The notes beneath the pieces are model-generated. The model made no database searches. It was given only the letters and a program-made list of their open reading frames with translations, and was not told where the DNA came from. From NCBI GenBank assembly GCA_036429605.1, contig CM071591.1, forward strand, positions 2,356,001-2,420,000: a DNA stretch of 64,000 nt. The letters run 5' to 3'. Positions 13,501 through 24,524 of this stretch are shown here, piece by piece. The position numbers were made by a program, and so were the translations under genes. The stretch's first letter is position 1; each line of letters begins with the position of its first letter. The stretch comes from Cladobotryum mycophilum (lineage: Eukaryota; Ascomycota; Sordariomycetes; Hypocreales; Hypocreaceae).

Positions 13501-16500
13501 GGCATCTCCTTGGTGCTCTTGATCAAGTCGTCCACCTTTTGGCGAATCTTGCGGGGCTGAACAGCGGTCCATAGAATATCACGAGTCTCATTGAGACTGG
13601 CCCAAATAGTAGAGAGGTTGGACCACACAGATCGGAAATCTCTAACTTCCTCGAGCGTAGCTTCCAAAGAGGTATCGTTACCGCCCGGAATATCAAGAGC
13701 CTCTCTTGCCTTGACAACCTGCTGGAATTCTTCCTGCAGGGCCGTAATACGAGTTTCGAAAGTGGTCAAAGTAGCAGAGGCAACATCCGGCTGGATAGTT
13801 CCAGAAACGGGCTTCTCCTCATTCCACTGAGACACGATCTCGCCGATGCGCTCCAGGATCAGCTTATCCTGGGCAATAATGTTGGCCCGCATCGCGTCGG
13901 ATTGCTCCTCCATGATTCTCGACTTCTTGTCCAGAATCTCCTTGAGGGACTCCCATTGGCTCTCAATCTGCTCAATGTGAAGCCAGTCATTTGGAAACGC
14001 GTAGCGCTGTCTGACCAAGGTCGACTGTCCCTGGCGGAACATGTCAATCTCTGGTGCCCAGAGCTTAGCATTGCGCTTGCAGCCCTGCACGGCGGTGATG
14101 AATTGAACGGCTGCCGCAGTAGACGACGTGTCCGAGCTCTGGCCCTCGAGATGCTTGCGAGCCCTCTCTATTTCGGCATTAATGTCACGCATCCGGTTGC
14201 CCAATCGGTTGGCAAACTTGATCAGAATCTCCTGCTGCCATTGATCGTACTTTGCGTTGACCTTGGTCTGCACCTGGTCATAGTCGATGGTGATGTGTCC
14301 AAACGATCTGCTGACTTCTTGCGTGTCAAAAGTCGTTCGAACCTTGCGAATGTCCTGGAGACACTCAAGCCACCTTGGCAGGTGATCGCCAAGCATGTCA
14401 TAAACCTGATCGGACTGGAGATCCCAAAGAGACTGGAACTGAAGCCACTTGTCTACGTAAATGCTAATCTCCTTGAGCTTCTTCTCCATGGAGATGTAAA
14501 CACGACGAAGCATATCAGCGCACTCGGACGGTAAATCAGCAAAACGAGCCTCCTGGTCAGAGATATTGAGGCTCATTTGGTATCTCGCAGCCTTGATCTT
14601 GTGCAAGTTGCAGACGACTCCCAACCACTCGTGAAGATGGAGGAACCAGCTAGCTCTGGCGTACTCCAGGGGCGGGTCTAGATAGATGACCTGGTTACGC
14701 ATGGTGATTTCAAGGATGAGCCTCTTCATCGTAGGGGCATCCTGCTTTCCTTCCTCATCCTTGACCTGCTTACGACGATCCTCATCAAACGTCTCTTCTT
14801 CAAAGGCGGCAATCCAAGCTTGAACAGCGGTATGTAGACGTTCGAGCAGAATAGACTGTATCTTGCTGTTGAGTCCGCCCACCCAGAAATCAAGGTTGGC
14901 ATACTGTTCCAAGTTCAGCTGATCCACAGAGGCCTGGATAGCATCCAGACGAGTTTGGAAAGCAGCAGCATCATAGGGGCAAGAGCTAAGCTCCTTGAGA
15001 TTCTGCTCAATCGAGGTGTGAATAAAGTTCAACGCAACAGTCTTGGTCTGGAGCACAGAAACTGCCGCAGAAAAGCCGTAGATGAACATGCCATGCTTGC
15101 TCTCCGCATTTTTCGCAATTCCAAATCCGGTGTTGGTGGGAAGTAAAGGCCGGATTTGTCTCTGATCGGCATAGAAGAGCTCATGGGAGTTGATGAAGGA
15201 TTCCCATCTCAAAGGAACACCGTCGTTGATGAGCTTGTACACTTCATTCTTGTATCCATTGAGCAGGATCGATTCCTCACCCATGTCAGCGATTTGGCGC
15301 AGAATCTGAGACAAGGTTCGAACTCCTTCCATCAAACTAACGGCATAGGGATACACTCGCTTCGCGTCCTTGGATACTGTGGTGACGGCATGAGGGACCA
15401 AATAGGACTGCCAGGTTAGATTTCTCGTCTCCTTGAACAATGTGATAATCTGCGGATCGAAATTGACGTTGAGCTCGAGGATGCCGCCCGCGGATCTCAC
15501 CCGATTGATGTCAAACAATTGCCCATGAATAGAAATCTTTCGCCGACTAACATCAGCCAACCACGCTTCGTAAATCCGACCAGTGTCTAGCTTGCTCTTG
15601 AAGAGCTCGCTCTCCTCCTGCAGCTTATGACCCTCGGCATGCAACGCCCAATCCGGACCCAGAACCGCTTCGACCTTTTTCATGTAACCCTCTAATTGGA
15701 GCTCGATCTGGCGAGCCCAGATGATGGCTCCGGAAACTGGCGGGATATCGCGAAGCTGAGCCATGGCATGGGCTTCTGAGTGACCGTATTGCTGCTTGAA
15801 CCGCTCGTGCAAGCCATTAATGGCCTGCTTGACGTGGTCCATCAACTGATTCTGATACTCCTGGATGGCGCCACGAATCTTGGGTCGCACAAAGAGAGCA
15901 TTGAACTTGGAGAAGACTCGGAACATCTCATTGGCAGTCTTGGCAACCGCGAGACGGTCTCGCAGCCGAGCAATGATGGAGTTTTCGACTCTTGTAGTGC
16001 GCTCATTGTACAAATTCTCGGCCTGCGCCCAGCGCTCCTTGCCCTGGTCCGTCACATCTAAGAGATCGACATTCTGCAACGCCTCCCACGCTCGCCTAAC
16101 CTCTTCTACAGCATCCACATCACCCATCTCTTCCATGACCGCACCAGCCGTCACCTCCGTGACGCCGGGGATAGTAGCCTTGGGGCCAAGGACATTGAGA
16201 ATGGTGCGCTGCAGCTGCTCGTGATTATCTCTGAACGTGCTAACGTACTTGATTCGCGACTCGAGCTCCGAGTGCTTCTTGTTCACCTTGATGAGAATAC
16301 GCTTCTCGTTTCGGCGAATGGTCACTACTCTAGCCAGATTGGTAAACTCCTTGACATTCTCCTCCCAAGAGTCAAAAATACTATCACAGGTTCGCATGAT
16401 GTTCTGAAATTCCGGGTAGCCGAGATTAACGAGCTCGGTACCTGGCAGAAGCCTGTGAAGAACATCGTTCAGATCTGCCGAAATGGCCTCCACCAGAGAC

Positions 16501-17838
16501 AGTGCCCTTCGAATCGGGTAGGGGCAAATTCTCAACTTCTTGGTCAAATGCGCAAAGATCTGGGTAATGGCCTCCTCCACCTTGGGCAGCGATGTGGCAG
16601 ACAGAAGCTCATCCAGGGGGAAATCTCGCATCAGCTGGTTGTACTTTTGCGCCTTCTCCTTGGCCTCCTTGAGACCCGTATCGGCCATGAAACTGACAGT
16701 CGCCTGGAAACGCTTGGCCTGCTTGAGAATGTCGAGAGTCAAGATTACACCTTCGCTCCTAAGCTGGTCCTCGATGCTCTCCAGTGCCGATTCCATGGAC
16801 AGCCAGAAATTCACTTCCTGGCTGGCGGTGCTAAACTCCTGCACGGCGGTCGAGGCGGTTTCCTTGGTCAGTTTTGTAATGCCCTGAATGGACTTGATCC
16901 ACGTGTTTACGTTGGCCTGCAGCTTATTGAGAAAACTACTGTCACTAATTAGATTTCTCGGAATAGCGTCCATGGAGGGTTTCGTATGGTTCCCTTCGGC
17001 ATCGTCAATGACGCTCTGAATGAGCGAGTGAAAGGCTAGAGATATTTCTGGAATGTCGACATTCTGCTGAAGGTGCAGCAGACTCAGCTCGAGATCGTTG
17101 AGTCGCTTCTTGGTTACGGGTATACCAGTCTTGGCATCGACGTCGGCTCGCCCCCTCGACCCGTTGGCCAGCTGCTGGCTCTTGCTGTTGGCATCAAAGT
17201 ATGGTACCAAGGCATGGTGAACTTGGGAATGGAGCACCTCCCACGGGGAGAGCGAAACGCCTTGGTCTCCAGAACCGGCAATAAGGGAGGCGGGGCCAGG
17301 CAAATTAGTGATGAATATTTGGGAGGTAAGAGGTCGAGAGGGATCGATGGCCTGCGAGGCTTTGAGCAGGACTAGAGAGGCAACGGTGGTGGCCGTCGAG
17401 GTGATTTCGGTTGAAAGAGTGTAATCGTAGGTAACAGGGGCTGCGTCTATCAATCAATCAAAAAGTCAGCACCAAACTTCCCACATTTGTTACCAGAACC
17501 ATTTGTCCGTTTTGTAAAAGCTCACCAGCACCATCACCGCCATTCTCCAAGGTAGCAGACTGAACAACATCCTTTTGTATGTAAAGAACGTTGAGGGTAT
17601 CGTTTGCAAAGCGCGTACACCGCGACACCGTCTCGCTGTACTGGGCCTTGTGCAGCAGGTTTCCCGGCTGCTCGAGATCCTCCCGCGATGCGCCCAGGGC
17701 GATGCCGCAAATGGCCACCAGGTGCTCAATCACGCGTTCGGGGTCTATCGTGGGGAAGGGCGCCGCTGGGGTGGCGACGACGACGCCGTTGCCGTTTGCG
17801 CTGGCGCTCTGCGCAACGGCTGAAGTGACCTCCTCCAT
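4559..17838 (-). CDS. Cytoplasmic dynein heavy chain
   Basis: Three exons: 17838-17526, 17446-5145 and 4999-4559; introns of 79 and 145 bp; 4351 residues. This is the usual size of fungal dynein 1 heavy chains (nudA/ro-1 type), the minus-end-directed microtubule motor that moves nuclei, endosomes and vesicles. The N-terminal half is the tail and linker. Four P-loops are visible: GPAGTGKT near residue 1945 (AAA1, Walker B GCFDEFN), GNSGTGKS near 2240 (AAA2), GPPGSGKT near 2606 (AAA3, Walker B VVFCDEIN) and GVSGSGKT near 2947 (AAA4, Walker B FIMDESN). A long coiled coil from about 3200 and its partner near 3420-3500 flank the microtubule-binding stalk tip, followed by AAA5, AAA6 and a C-terminal domain. 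The last exon restores NDSDYECCAFIVDTWVEN across the splice. All key nucleotide-binding motifs are intact, so it should be functional. Confidence 0.98.
5036..5121 (+). repeat. Homopurine tract inside last dynein intron
   Basis: An almost uninterrupted A/G run on the plus strand (one C at 5101) lies inside the 145-bp intron 5000-5144. On the coding strand it is pyrimidine-rich and sits directly after the donor, further from the acceptor than a normal polypyrimidine tract. Confidence 0.8.
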
Positions 17839-20200
17839 GGTTTTGTTTTTTTTTGTTTGGAGGGGGGAAGCGCAGAGACTCAGGGAGAGACTTGCGAAGA
17901 GGTGAAGAAGGGGAGTGTTATATTCACAAGAAACCAGTCATCTCCAGAGACGTGAGGGCTTCTAGTGTTTGTTTGTTTTTTTCCGAGGCGAAGAAGAAGA
18001 AGAAGTCGTAAATCGAGGTCTAGAGCTTTAGGTTGAGCGGTAGAGGGAGTTTTGTTTGGTTGGTTGGTTGAACGATACGGCGGTGCGAGAAGACGATAGG
18101 GGGTGGGATGCTGGATGCTGGGATGTTCAGATGCCCAGATGCAATGGCGGGGAGCGGTGTTCGTACGTCTCGCAGCGGGAGACTTGCGTAAGTAGCTGCA
18201 GCAGGGAGGTGGGAGATGCACGAGGACAAAAAAGGTGTATGTTTCGGTTTTTTTGGTCGGTTCAGGAAAATCTTCGTCTCGAACGGTGAGTGGTTGGAAA
18301 GGAAAGGAAAGGGAAGAAAGTGGGATGGTACTATGCGTGAGTATGTGGAAATGCGATAAAAAGTTGCTTCCACAAGCCCAAATCAATATGAAGGTGGTTC
18401 GACCTCTTGGGTTGAATCCATATCAGGTACCTACCATTGGATCCATCTCCAAAAAAAGGGACCTGAACCAGGTACAAACCGGCCACTGAGCTTGCTGCGT
18501 TGGTGGGTGCGGATAGTGACTTTCAAAACGCTTCGCTACCACAAGTAAATCTAGCACCCGCCAACACACCCTCGCACAGGGAATCTCAGTACAAACAGCC
18601 CCTGGAGACGTACACGCCATGCACACAAACAAAACGTGCAATAGGCTAAGCCAAAGTACCATTGAAGCCCGTCTTAATAGATACAGACCCTACGGAGTAC
18701 CTGTACTATACCTACCCAGGTACGTACCTTGGCAGCAGACATGTAACACGACCCCCCTCCCCTCCCCTCCCTCCCTCCCCAAAACACGCCCACCAAACCC
18801 TTGTCGCGACGTTTAAGCCCGGCAGATGCTGTCACTGGTTCCAAGACGGTCAGTCCCCTCAAATGGATGGGGGGATGAGATGGAGGGATGTGGTGGGATG
18901 GGCCAGCGCATTTCCAGGTGGGGTAGAGCACGCCAGTGTCCCAATTGGTGCAGCGTGGCCCCCCTGAAAGGCCACAGAACCCAATTAACTTGGGGTGTCC
19001 TCAACAAGGGGGGGCTTGTCCGCCACTCCCGACACGTTGGCAAGTGTGTGTTACGGCGTGCGTACTCTGTGTGTGTTTCGTTGCTTTTTCTTTCATCGAT
19101 GAGATGTTTTATCCATTCAAGATTCGACATCTTGAAGCAAGGGAGGGGGAAAGTCAACCTACTTGTAGCTAATGACCTGGACAAATGATAATACCTGTAG
19201 AAGCGTCTCAACCATCTCACACGATAAAGAGTCCAGGCTTCACCAGCATTACATTTCTATTGCTTTTATTTTCAAAACAAGTTAATCATGGTACTAATAT
19301 TTCCACAAGCGATTCAATCAGAGCTCTTATAAAAAAAAGCCAACCTATAATTCATACCCCAAAATATATTAATCGTGATATCCACACGCCACATCTCCAA
19401 GGATCATTCACGCTCCACAACTTTTTTGCTGCTGCACACGAATCGAACTCCCTTTTTTTTTAACTACACCCTACCTTTGTGGTCACTCTGCAAGCAACCA
19501 CCCAGTAATGTACTTGAGTAAACTTTCATGTGAAGATGAAGAGAAGTCATCAACGTATTATTGTATTAAGAGTGCGAAAATTTGGAAATCTCCTAAAATT
19601 GCAACAACGCAAAAAAGAAATCATTTCAAAAGAAGAATGGATGTCAAGAGTCAAGAATAGCGAGAGTAACAGTAACAAGAACAAGAGAAATGTCTGGTGG
19701 ACACAAATCTAAACATTCCATCCACCCAACGGCGGCTTATTTACTCTTCTTCCACTCCCAACTCCCTCAAACCGATACAACAACAAATCACCAGTCACTT
19801 TGAACCATTATACTCAATTTTGCAGTATCAAAATAGTTATCGTATATATTCATTGATGCTACCAAAGTCATCCCCCCTTCCCCCAAATATTACTAAAAAG
19901 AAGACGACAGCACACAAGCTTCTGATATCCATCTGGACAATATACCACATGTGACTGACTGACTTCCATCCCACGCAAACAAAACTTGTTTATACAATGA
20001 CAGCTCAATACACCACCACGAAGAGCCTCAACTTATTCCATATATATTATATTCCCATAATAGGGGGCCAGGTCCCCCATTCACACCAACATCCGCATCT
20101 TTTTTTTCTTTCGGTACTCTTTTTTCTCTTTTTTTGCTTTCCGTTCCAGAAAAAGAAAGAAAAGAAAAGAAAAGAAACGAAACAAAAAAAAATAGAGAAT
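17839..20200. other. Intergenic, 2.4 kb, AT-rich in part
   Basis: This is the dynein 5' flank and the 3' flank of the secreted-protein gene. It holds homopolymer runs, TACC/GGTA-rich segments near 18425 and 18700-18730, and one TACGGAGTA motif at 18691-18699. Open frames are short and lack domain or codon signals. No gene is supported. Confidence 0.5.
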
Positions 20201-20461
20201 TTATTTGTACTTGCAGTCAGACTTGAACGGGTCGAAATAGTTGTCCTTCAAGTCCTCGCAGCACCCATCAAACGTGTCCAGGTCGTCCTTGATGGAGTGG
20301 GCGTTGCAGTCGTCCCCCTGGAACGATCCCCCGGTGGTGCGGCAGCACCTGCTCGTTCCCTCGACGAAGGCCTGCTTGGTCTTTTGGTTGATGCACTTGC
20401 AGGCCTCGGTGAGGGGGACGGCCGCCGCGGTGACGATGGCGACGAGCTTGAGGAAATGCAT
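20201..20461 (-). CDS. Small secreted cysteine-rich protein
   Basis: Single exon, 86 residues. The N-terminus MHFLKLVAIVTAAAVPLTEA is a typical secretory signal peptide with probable cleavage after position 20. The mature part of about 66 residues has eight cysteines arranged C-x-C, CC, C, CC, C (CKC, RCCRT, DDC, DGCC, SDC). This resembles a common group of fungal secreted proteins in which a CC pair, a GG-containing loop and a second CC pair alternate; all eight could form four disulfides. It is not a hydrophobin, whose first cysteine stands alone before the first CC pair. An effector, antimicrobial or cell-wall role is possible, but nothing in the sequence settles it. The gene is isolated, with a TATA-like box upstream. 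Confidence 0.75.
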   Translation of the reverse strand: MHFLKLVAIVTAAAVPLTEACKCINQKTKQAFVEGTSRCCRTTGGSFQGDDCNAHSIKDDLDTFDGCCEDLKDNYFDPFKSDCKYK

Positions 20462-20581
20462 CTTTGAAAAGAGAAAAGATGAGATGATTTGTTTTTTTTT
20501 ATAGGATTGAGAAGAGGGTAGTGGGTTTGGTTTGGTTTGGTTATCCTTTTCTTCTGTCTACCTCTCACGTAGATCACGGCT

Positions 20582-20591
20582 CCTTTATATA
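20582..20591 (-). promoter_or_regulatory. TATA-like box of secreted-protein gene
   Basis: TATATAAAGG on the minus strand lies about 120 bp upstream of the start codon at 20461, with a T/C-rich leader in between. The position and sequence fit a strong fungal core promoter. This is inference from sequence only. Confidence 0.5.
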
Positions 20592-21705
20592 CATAATCCC
20601 CCCATCTCCCCCTCCCCTATCCCAGATGACCAGAACAAAACCCTCGAGATGACCCCAGATTTCCCAATCAAAAGAGTCCATGCTTTCCAACAGCCCTCAG
20701 CTCAGAGACCGAAAGAAACGGCAAGAAAATCTCGGATCCGACAATAACGGGGCCTCCTATTGTTGAGCGTATTGTTAGTATGCCAAACATTCCAACATGC
20801 CAAGGTGCCCCCCAACGAGTTATCTCAATAACATATACTGTACTGCATCCCACAATTACCTACCAAAGAGAGATCCGCTCATGGATCTTTACCCTCTCAG
20901 AGCCAACGAGGACCCATCGCCAAGCCAACGCAGCTACATCAAAGCGCCATTGGCTGTGGGAAAACAATAGAGGCACCTGCTCGACAACCGCGATATTGTT
21001 CTCGCCCAGAGGGACGAGAAGCGTTAGTAGTTTCCGCTCTCAGCATCCTCTTTCGGCTACTTTCGTTGAAAACCAAGAACTTCAACCTAGAAACAGACGA
21101 GCCGAAGATCCGACAAAACGGATTCATAGCGTGCACCCAAAACGTAATAGCTTTTGCTCGTTCAAATATAGAAACTTGGATACTTATCAGGACACGGTAT
21201 ATACAACTGCTAAACCCCTCTCGAGTGTTTCCTCTCTTTGTTATTCCCGAAGCCAACCCCCCTAATTGTTTCAAGCATTTGTGAAGATTTCTTGTTTCAT
21301 TCACCAACCATATAGTTGCCCCCCTAGTCTAAACTCGTCCGCCAAAAACATCCAGATACAGAAAAAAAAACGGAATCATGACAAACTACCAAACAGCCCA
21401 AGTTCGATGTAAGTGGTGTGTAGTGTACTTGGAACAGAGACGATCATAAAAGCATGCCGAAAAAAGGTCCCCTCAAAGACAACACTCCCCTCACCAGGGG
21501 GGATGCTCCGTTTCTCCCGCCATCATATACTCGCGTCAGAAAAACCATGACAGAAAAGAAAAATGCAATCAATCAATCACCGCTCCTCAACGCCTGCATG
21601 TAGAACCCTCCCCCCCCCTCCTCTTCCGGTACCCGTAACGACCGCCGCTCTCCCATTTGCCATGTTAGACCAAGACCGATACGCCATACGGGAGTCGATA
21701 TACCA
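20592..21705. other. Intergenic, no gene seen
   Basis: The region upstream of the secreted-protein promoter and downstream of the FAR1-type gene. A 161-codon open frame on the plus strand (20780-21265) has no domain, signal or homology I recognise and is probably fortuitous. Confidence 0.45.
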
Positions 21706-24018
21706 TCAGGCTGTTGGGTTGCCCCCACCCGCTCCGCCTCCTTCGGGGCCAGCCAATCTTTCTCTTTGAACCATGACTCTCTGGTTACAGATGTCAATAA
21801 ACATTTCGAATTTTTCGATAATCTTCTCCTTCTCCTTCAGCTCCAGTTTCAGCGCGTCGATTTCCTTCTGTTTGTCTTCTTCCACCTTCTTCAGGTCCTC
21901 CCGTGCCTTGGCCAATTCCTTTCGAAGATCGGCTCGAATGCGGTCCTCGGGGGATTGCAACGGCTTGGTATATATGGCAGGGCGGTTCTCCGCGAGACCC
22001 GTTGCCACCTTTTGTGGATTACGATTAATTGCCGCTCGGGCGTTGTAGATATCTCGGGGGAGCAGGTGACAATCCGGGTTGTCAGTTTGGAGGATTTGTA
22101 GGGTCTCCGATACTCCGGCACCTGATTCTACACTTAATATTATTTCAAAAACTCAATACACACTGGGGAGGTTATCAAACTTACCATTTTCTTTCAGCTG
22201 CTTCACGGCAGCCACCATCTTACTGTCAAGCTTTCTAGCCGCCGGGTGATTCGACGGGCTCTCGCTAGGTCCGTGGTTATGCCGCAGGTGAGCAGGGTCT
22301 GGTCGATATCGAATCGTCCATTGCGTCCGCTGCTCGATGGCAAAGAAACCAAAGGGGCAATCGCACTTTCGAGACGAAGTCTTCCGCTTTCTAAATTCCG
22401 GGCTCACACGGCTAGGTGGCTTTCCCGCTCGGTCACAGACGAACAAAACCTTCTTCAACCCGGGAACAGTCTTTTTCGAGCGCCCAATGACAATAGCATA
22501 GCCCACCGACGTGCAGTAACGTAAAACGGCCTTTTGAACAGCCTCCAGCGTAGGATAGCTTCCTCCTTCAGGGGGCGGCGACATCATCTCTCCCATAGGC
22601 TGGGACGCAGGATATGAATCGCTCATCATCTTGGCATCAAGCGTGCTCGAGTCGTCTTCCCCATCATGATGATCCATATCCAAGTCGTCCCCATGTCCAT
22701 CCTGCTGCTGGGCAACAGACTCAGACTGTTGCTGGGTCTGGGTTTGGCTCTGCAACTGTTGCTGGGCCTGCTGTTGCTGAGCCTGCTGCTGTTGTTGCTG
22801 CTGAGCTTGTTGCTGGGCCTGTTGTTGAGCTTGCTGCTGAGCCTGTTGTTGGGCTTGCTGCTGGGCTTGCTGCTGAGCTTGCTGCTGAGCCTGTTGCTGA
22901 GCCTGCTGTTGGGCCTGCTGTTGAGCCTGTTGCTGAGCCTGTTGCTGAGCCTGTTGCTGAGCCTGCTGTTGAGCCTGTTGAACTTGTTGAACCTGCTGAA
23001 CCTGTTGCACTTGCTGAACTTGCTGTGGCACTTGTTGTTGTACTTGTTGCGGAACTGGTTGCTGTTGTGCTGGTTGTTGAACTTGCGGTTGGGGTATCTG
23101 CTGACGTGAAGGTGGTTGCTGTTGTTGCTGCTTCTGCTGTTGCTGAGAGCGGGATTGCTGGGAAAGAGACTGTTGAGAAAGGGATTGTGGGAGGGATTGT
23201 GAGAGAGACTGTGGAGGAAGAGATTGCTGTGTAAGTGATTGTTGAGATAGAGATTGCGTCAGATGAGCCTGATGGGTCTGATCCTGCTGGTGCTGCACCT
23301 GGTGCGCCTGCTGCTGAACCTGATGGGCCTGGTGAGCTTGGTGCGTCGGATGGCTTTGATGTGATTGATGAGCCTGGTGAGCCTGATGTGTCTGTTGGTG
23401 CTGAGCATACGGCGTATGATGTGGGTGTTGCTGGTGTTGTTGCTGTTGATGATGCGCCTGCTGCTGCTGATGTTGAACCGCCTGCTGCTGCTGTTGGTGC
23501 TGCTGCTGTTGCTGGTGGTGTTGCTGCGAATGACTCTGATGCATAGCCTGCTGCGACGGATGCGGCTGCTGATGGTGTTGTTGGTGTTGCGTTTGATGCT
23601 GTTGATGGTGCTGCTGCTGGTGCGATAGAATCGGATCATTGTGGACGGACTGGCTCATGGCATTGGGGAACAGCATCGGCGACGGATTCGGCTGCATCTG
23701 CTGGCGCGGAGGAATCGCCCGCTGCCGCGGCATAGCGAGGGCATTGGGAACGTGGGCATTGGGAGTTCGCGAAGGGCCATTGGGGATGTTGGCATTGACG
23801 GGAGCGGGAGTGTTGAAGAGGTGCTGAGGGTAGGCGCCCTGGGGAGGCTGCTGGGGCGTGTATGCCTGTGTCTGGTACGGCGACGCAGCGTGAGGCCCTG
23901 GCGATGGTTTGTTCGGCTGGTTCGCGTGTGATGGTGGAAAGGCACTGCGTCTGATGCCAGTCTGAGGAAAGGTCAAGCCAACGTGCGCGTTGGATCCGGA
24001 CGGGCCAAGGGCGGACAT
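21706..24018 (-). CDS. Gln-rich FAR1/MULE-type DNA-binding protein
   Basis: Two exons, 24018-22185 and 22127-21706, with a 57-bp intron; 751 residues from ATG MSALGPSG. A first in-frame codon further upstream is GTG, so the ATG was preferred. Residues about 126-250 are His/Gln-rich and 296-434 are almost pure Gln with regular Ala. Residues about 488-640 carry a FAR1/WRKY-GCM1-like zinc-binding region of the kind at the N-terminus of Mutator-like transposases: SVGYAIVIGRSKK, FVCDRAGK, KCDCPFGFFA and HLRHNHGPSES. After the splice follow GVSETLQILQTDNPDCH and LPRDIYNARAAINR. The intron falls inside this conserved region. A coiled coil (about 681-725) ends the protein. No transposase catalytic domain is present, so a domesticated transcription factor is more likely than a transposon. 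The target is unknown. Confidence 0.85.
22750..22990 (-). repeat. Tandem Gln-Gln-Gln-Ala codon array
   Basis: A 12-nt unit encoding QQQA is repeated about fifteen times inside the FAR1-type gene, flanked by QQV and pure Q repeats. Synonymous changes between CAG and CAA are frequent, which suggests an old array rather than a recent expansion. Confidence 0.8.
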
Positions 24019-24491
24019 TTCTGTCGGCGGCGACACGCCTCACGACAGCAAAGTCGCGAAGCACCAAAGCCCAGCGGAGGGGGAGGGAGGGAGGGAGGTG
24101 ATGACCCGTTGTCGTCAATAATCGGAACGGGTTTCGATAACGACAACCACAAAAGTCAACCACGAACAACACAAAAAAAAATTACCAATCCACCGTACAC
24201 GATTGTCGATGATTTGTTTTCCAACACCTTTTTTCTTTGAGCTGTGCGAAGCAAACCCCGGAACCTGGTTTGGGGGTGTCGTTAATGGGGCTGGAGAGGC
24301 GTGGAGGTGCACCGTTGCCGCTGGGCCAGAGGAGGTGTGGGCAGAAGAAGAGGAGAGTGCGAGCAAGCAAACTGGGGGGAGGGGGGTTGACAAGATCTGG
24401 AGGGGGCGCGCGCGGATGCGAGTGTGAGTGTGAGTGTGAGGTGCGAGGTTTTCCTGGTGGCCTGGCGCGGGCCCTGCCTGGCGTGCTTTTT

Positions 24492-24524
<33 letters not shown>

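Noticed and set aside
20780..21265. 161-codon plus-strand open frame between two minus-strand genes
   Set aside because: It has no signal peptide, domain, repeat or compositional bias; it is within the range of chance for this GC content.
22614..23234. Plus-strand Leu- or Ala/Glu/Val-rich frames opposite the poly-Gln region
   Set aside because: They are complements of CAG/CAA repeats and read as repetitive Leu or Ala/Val runs.
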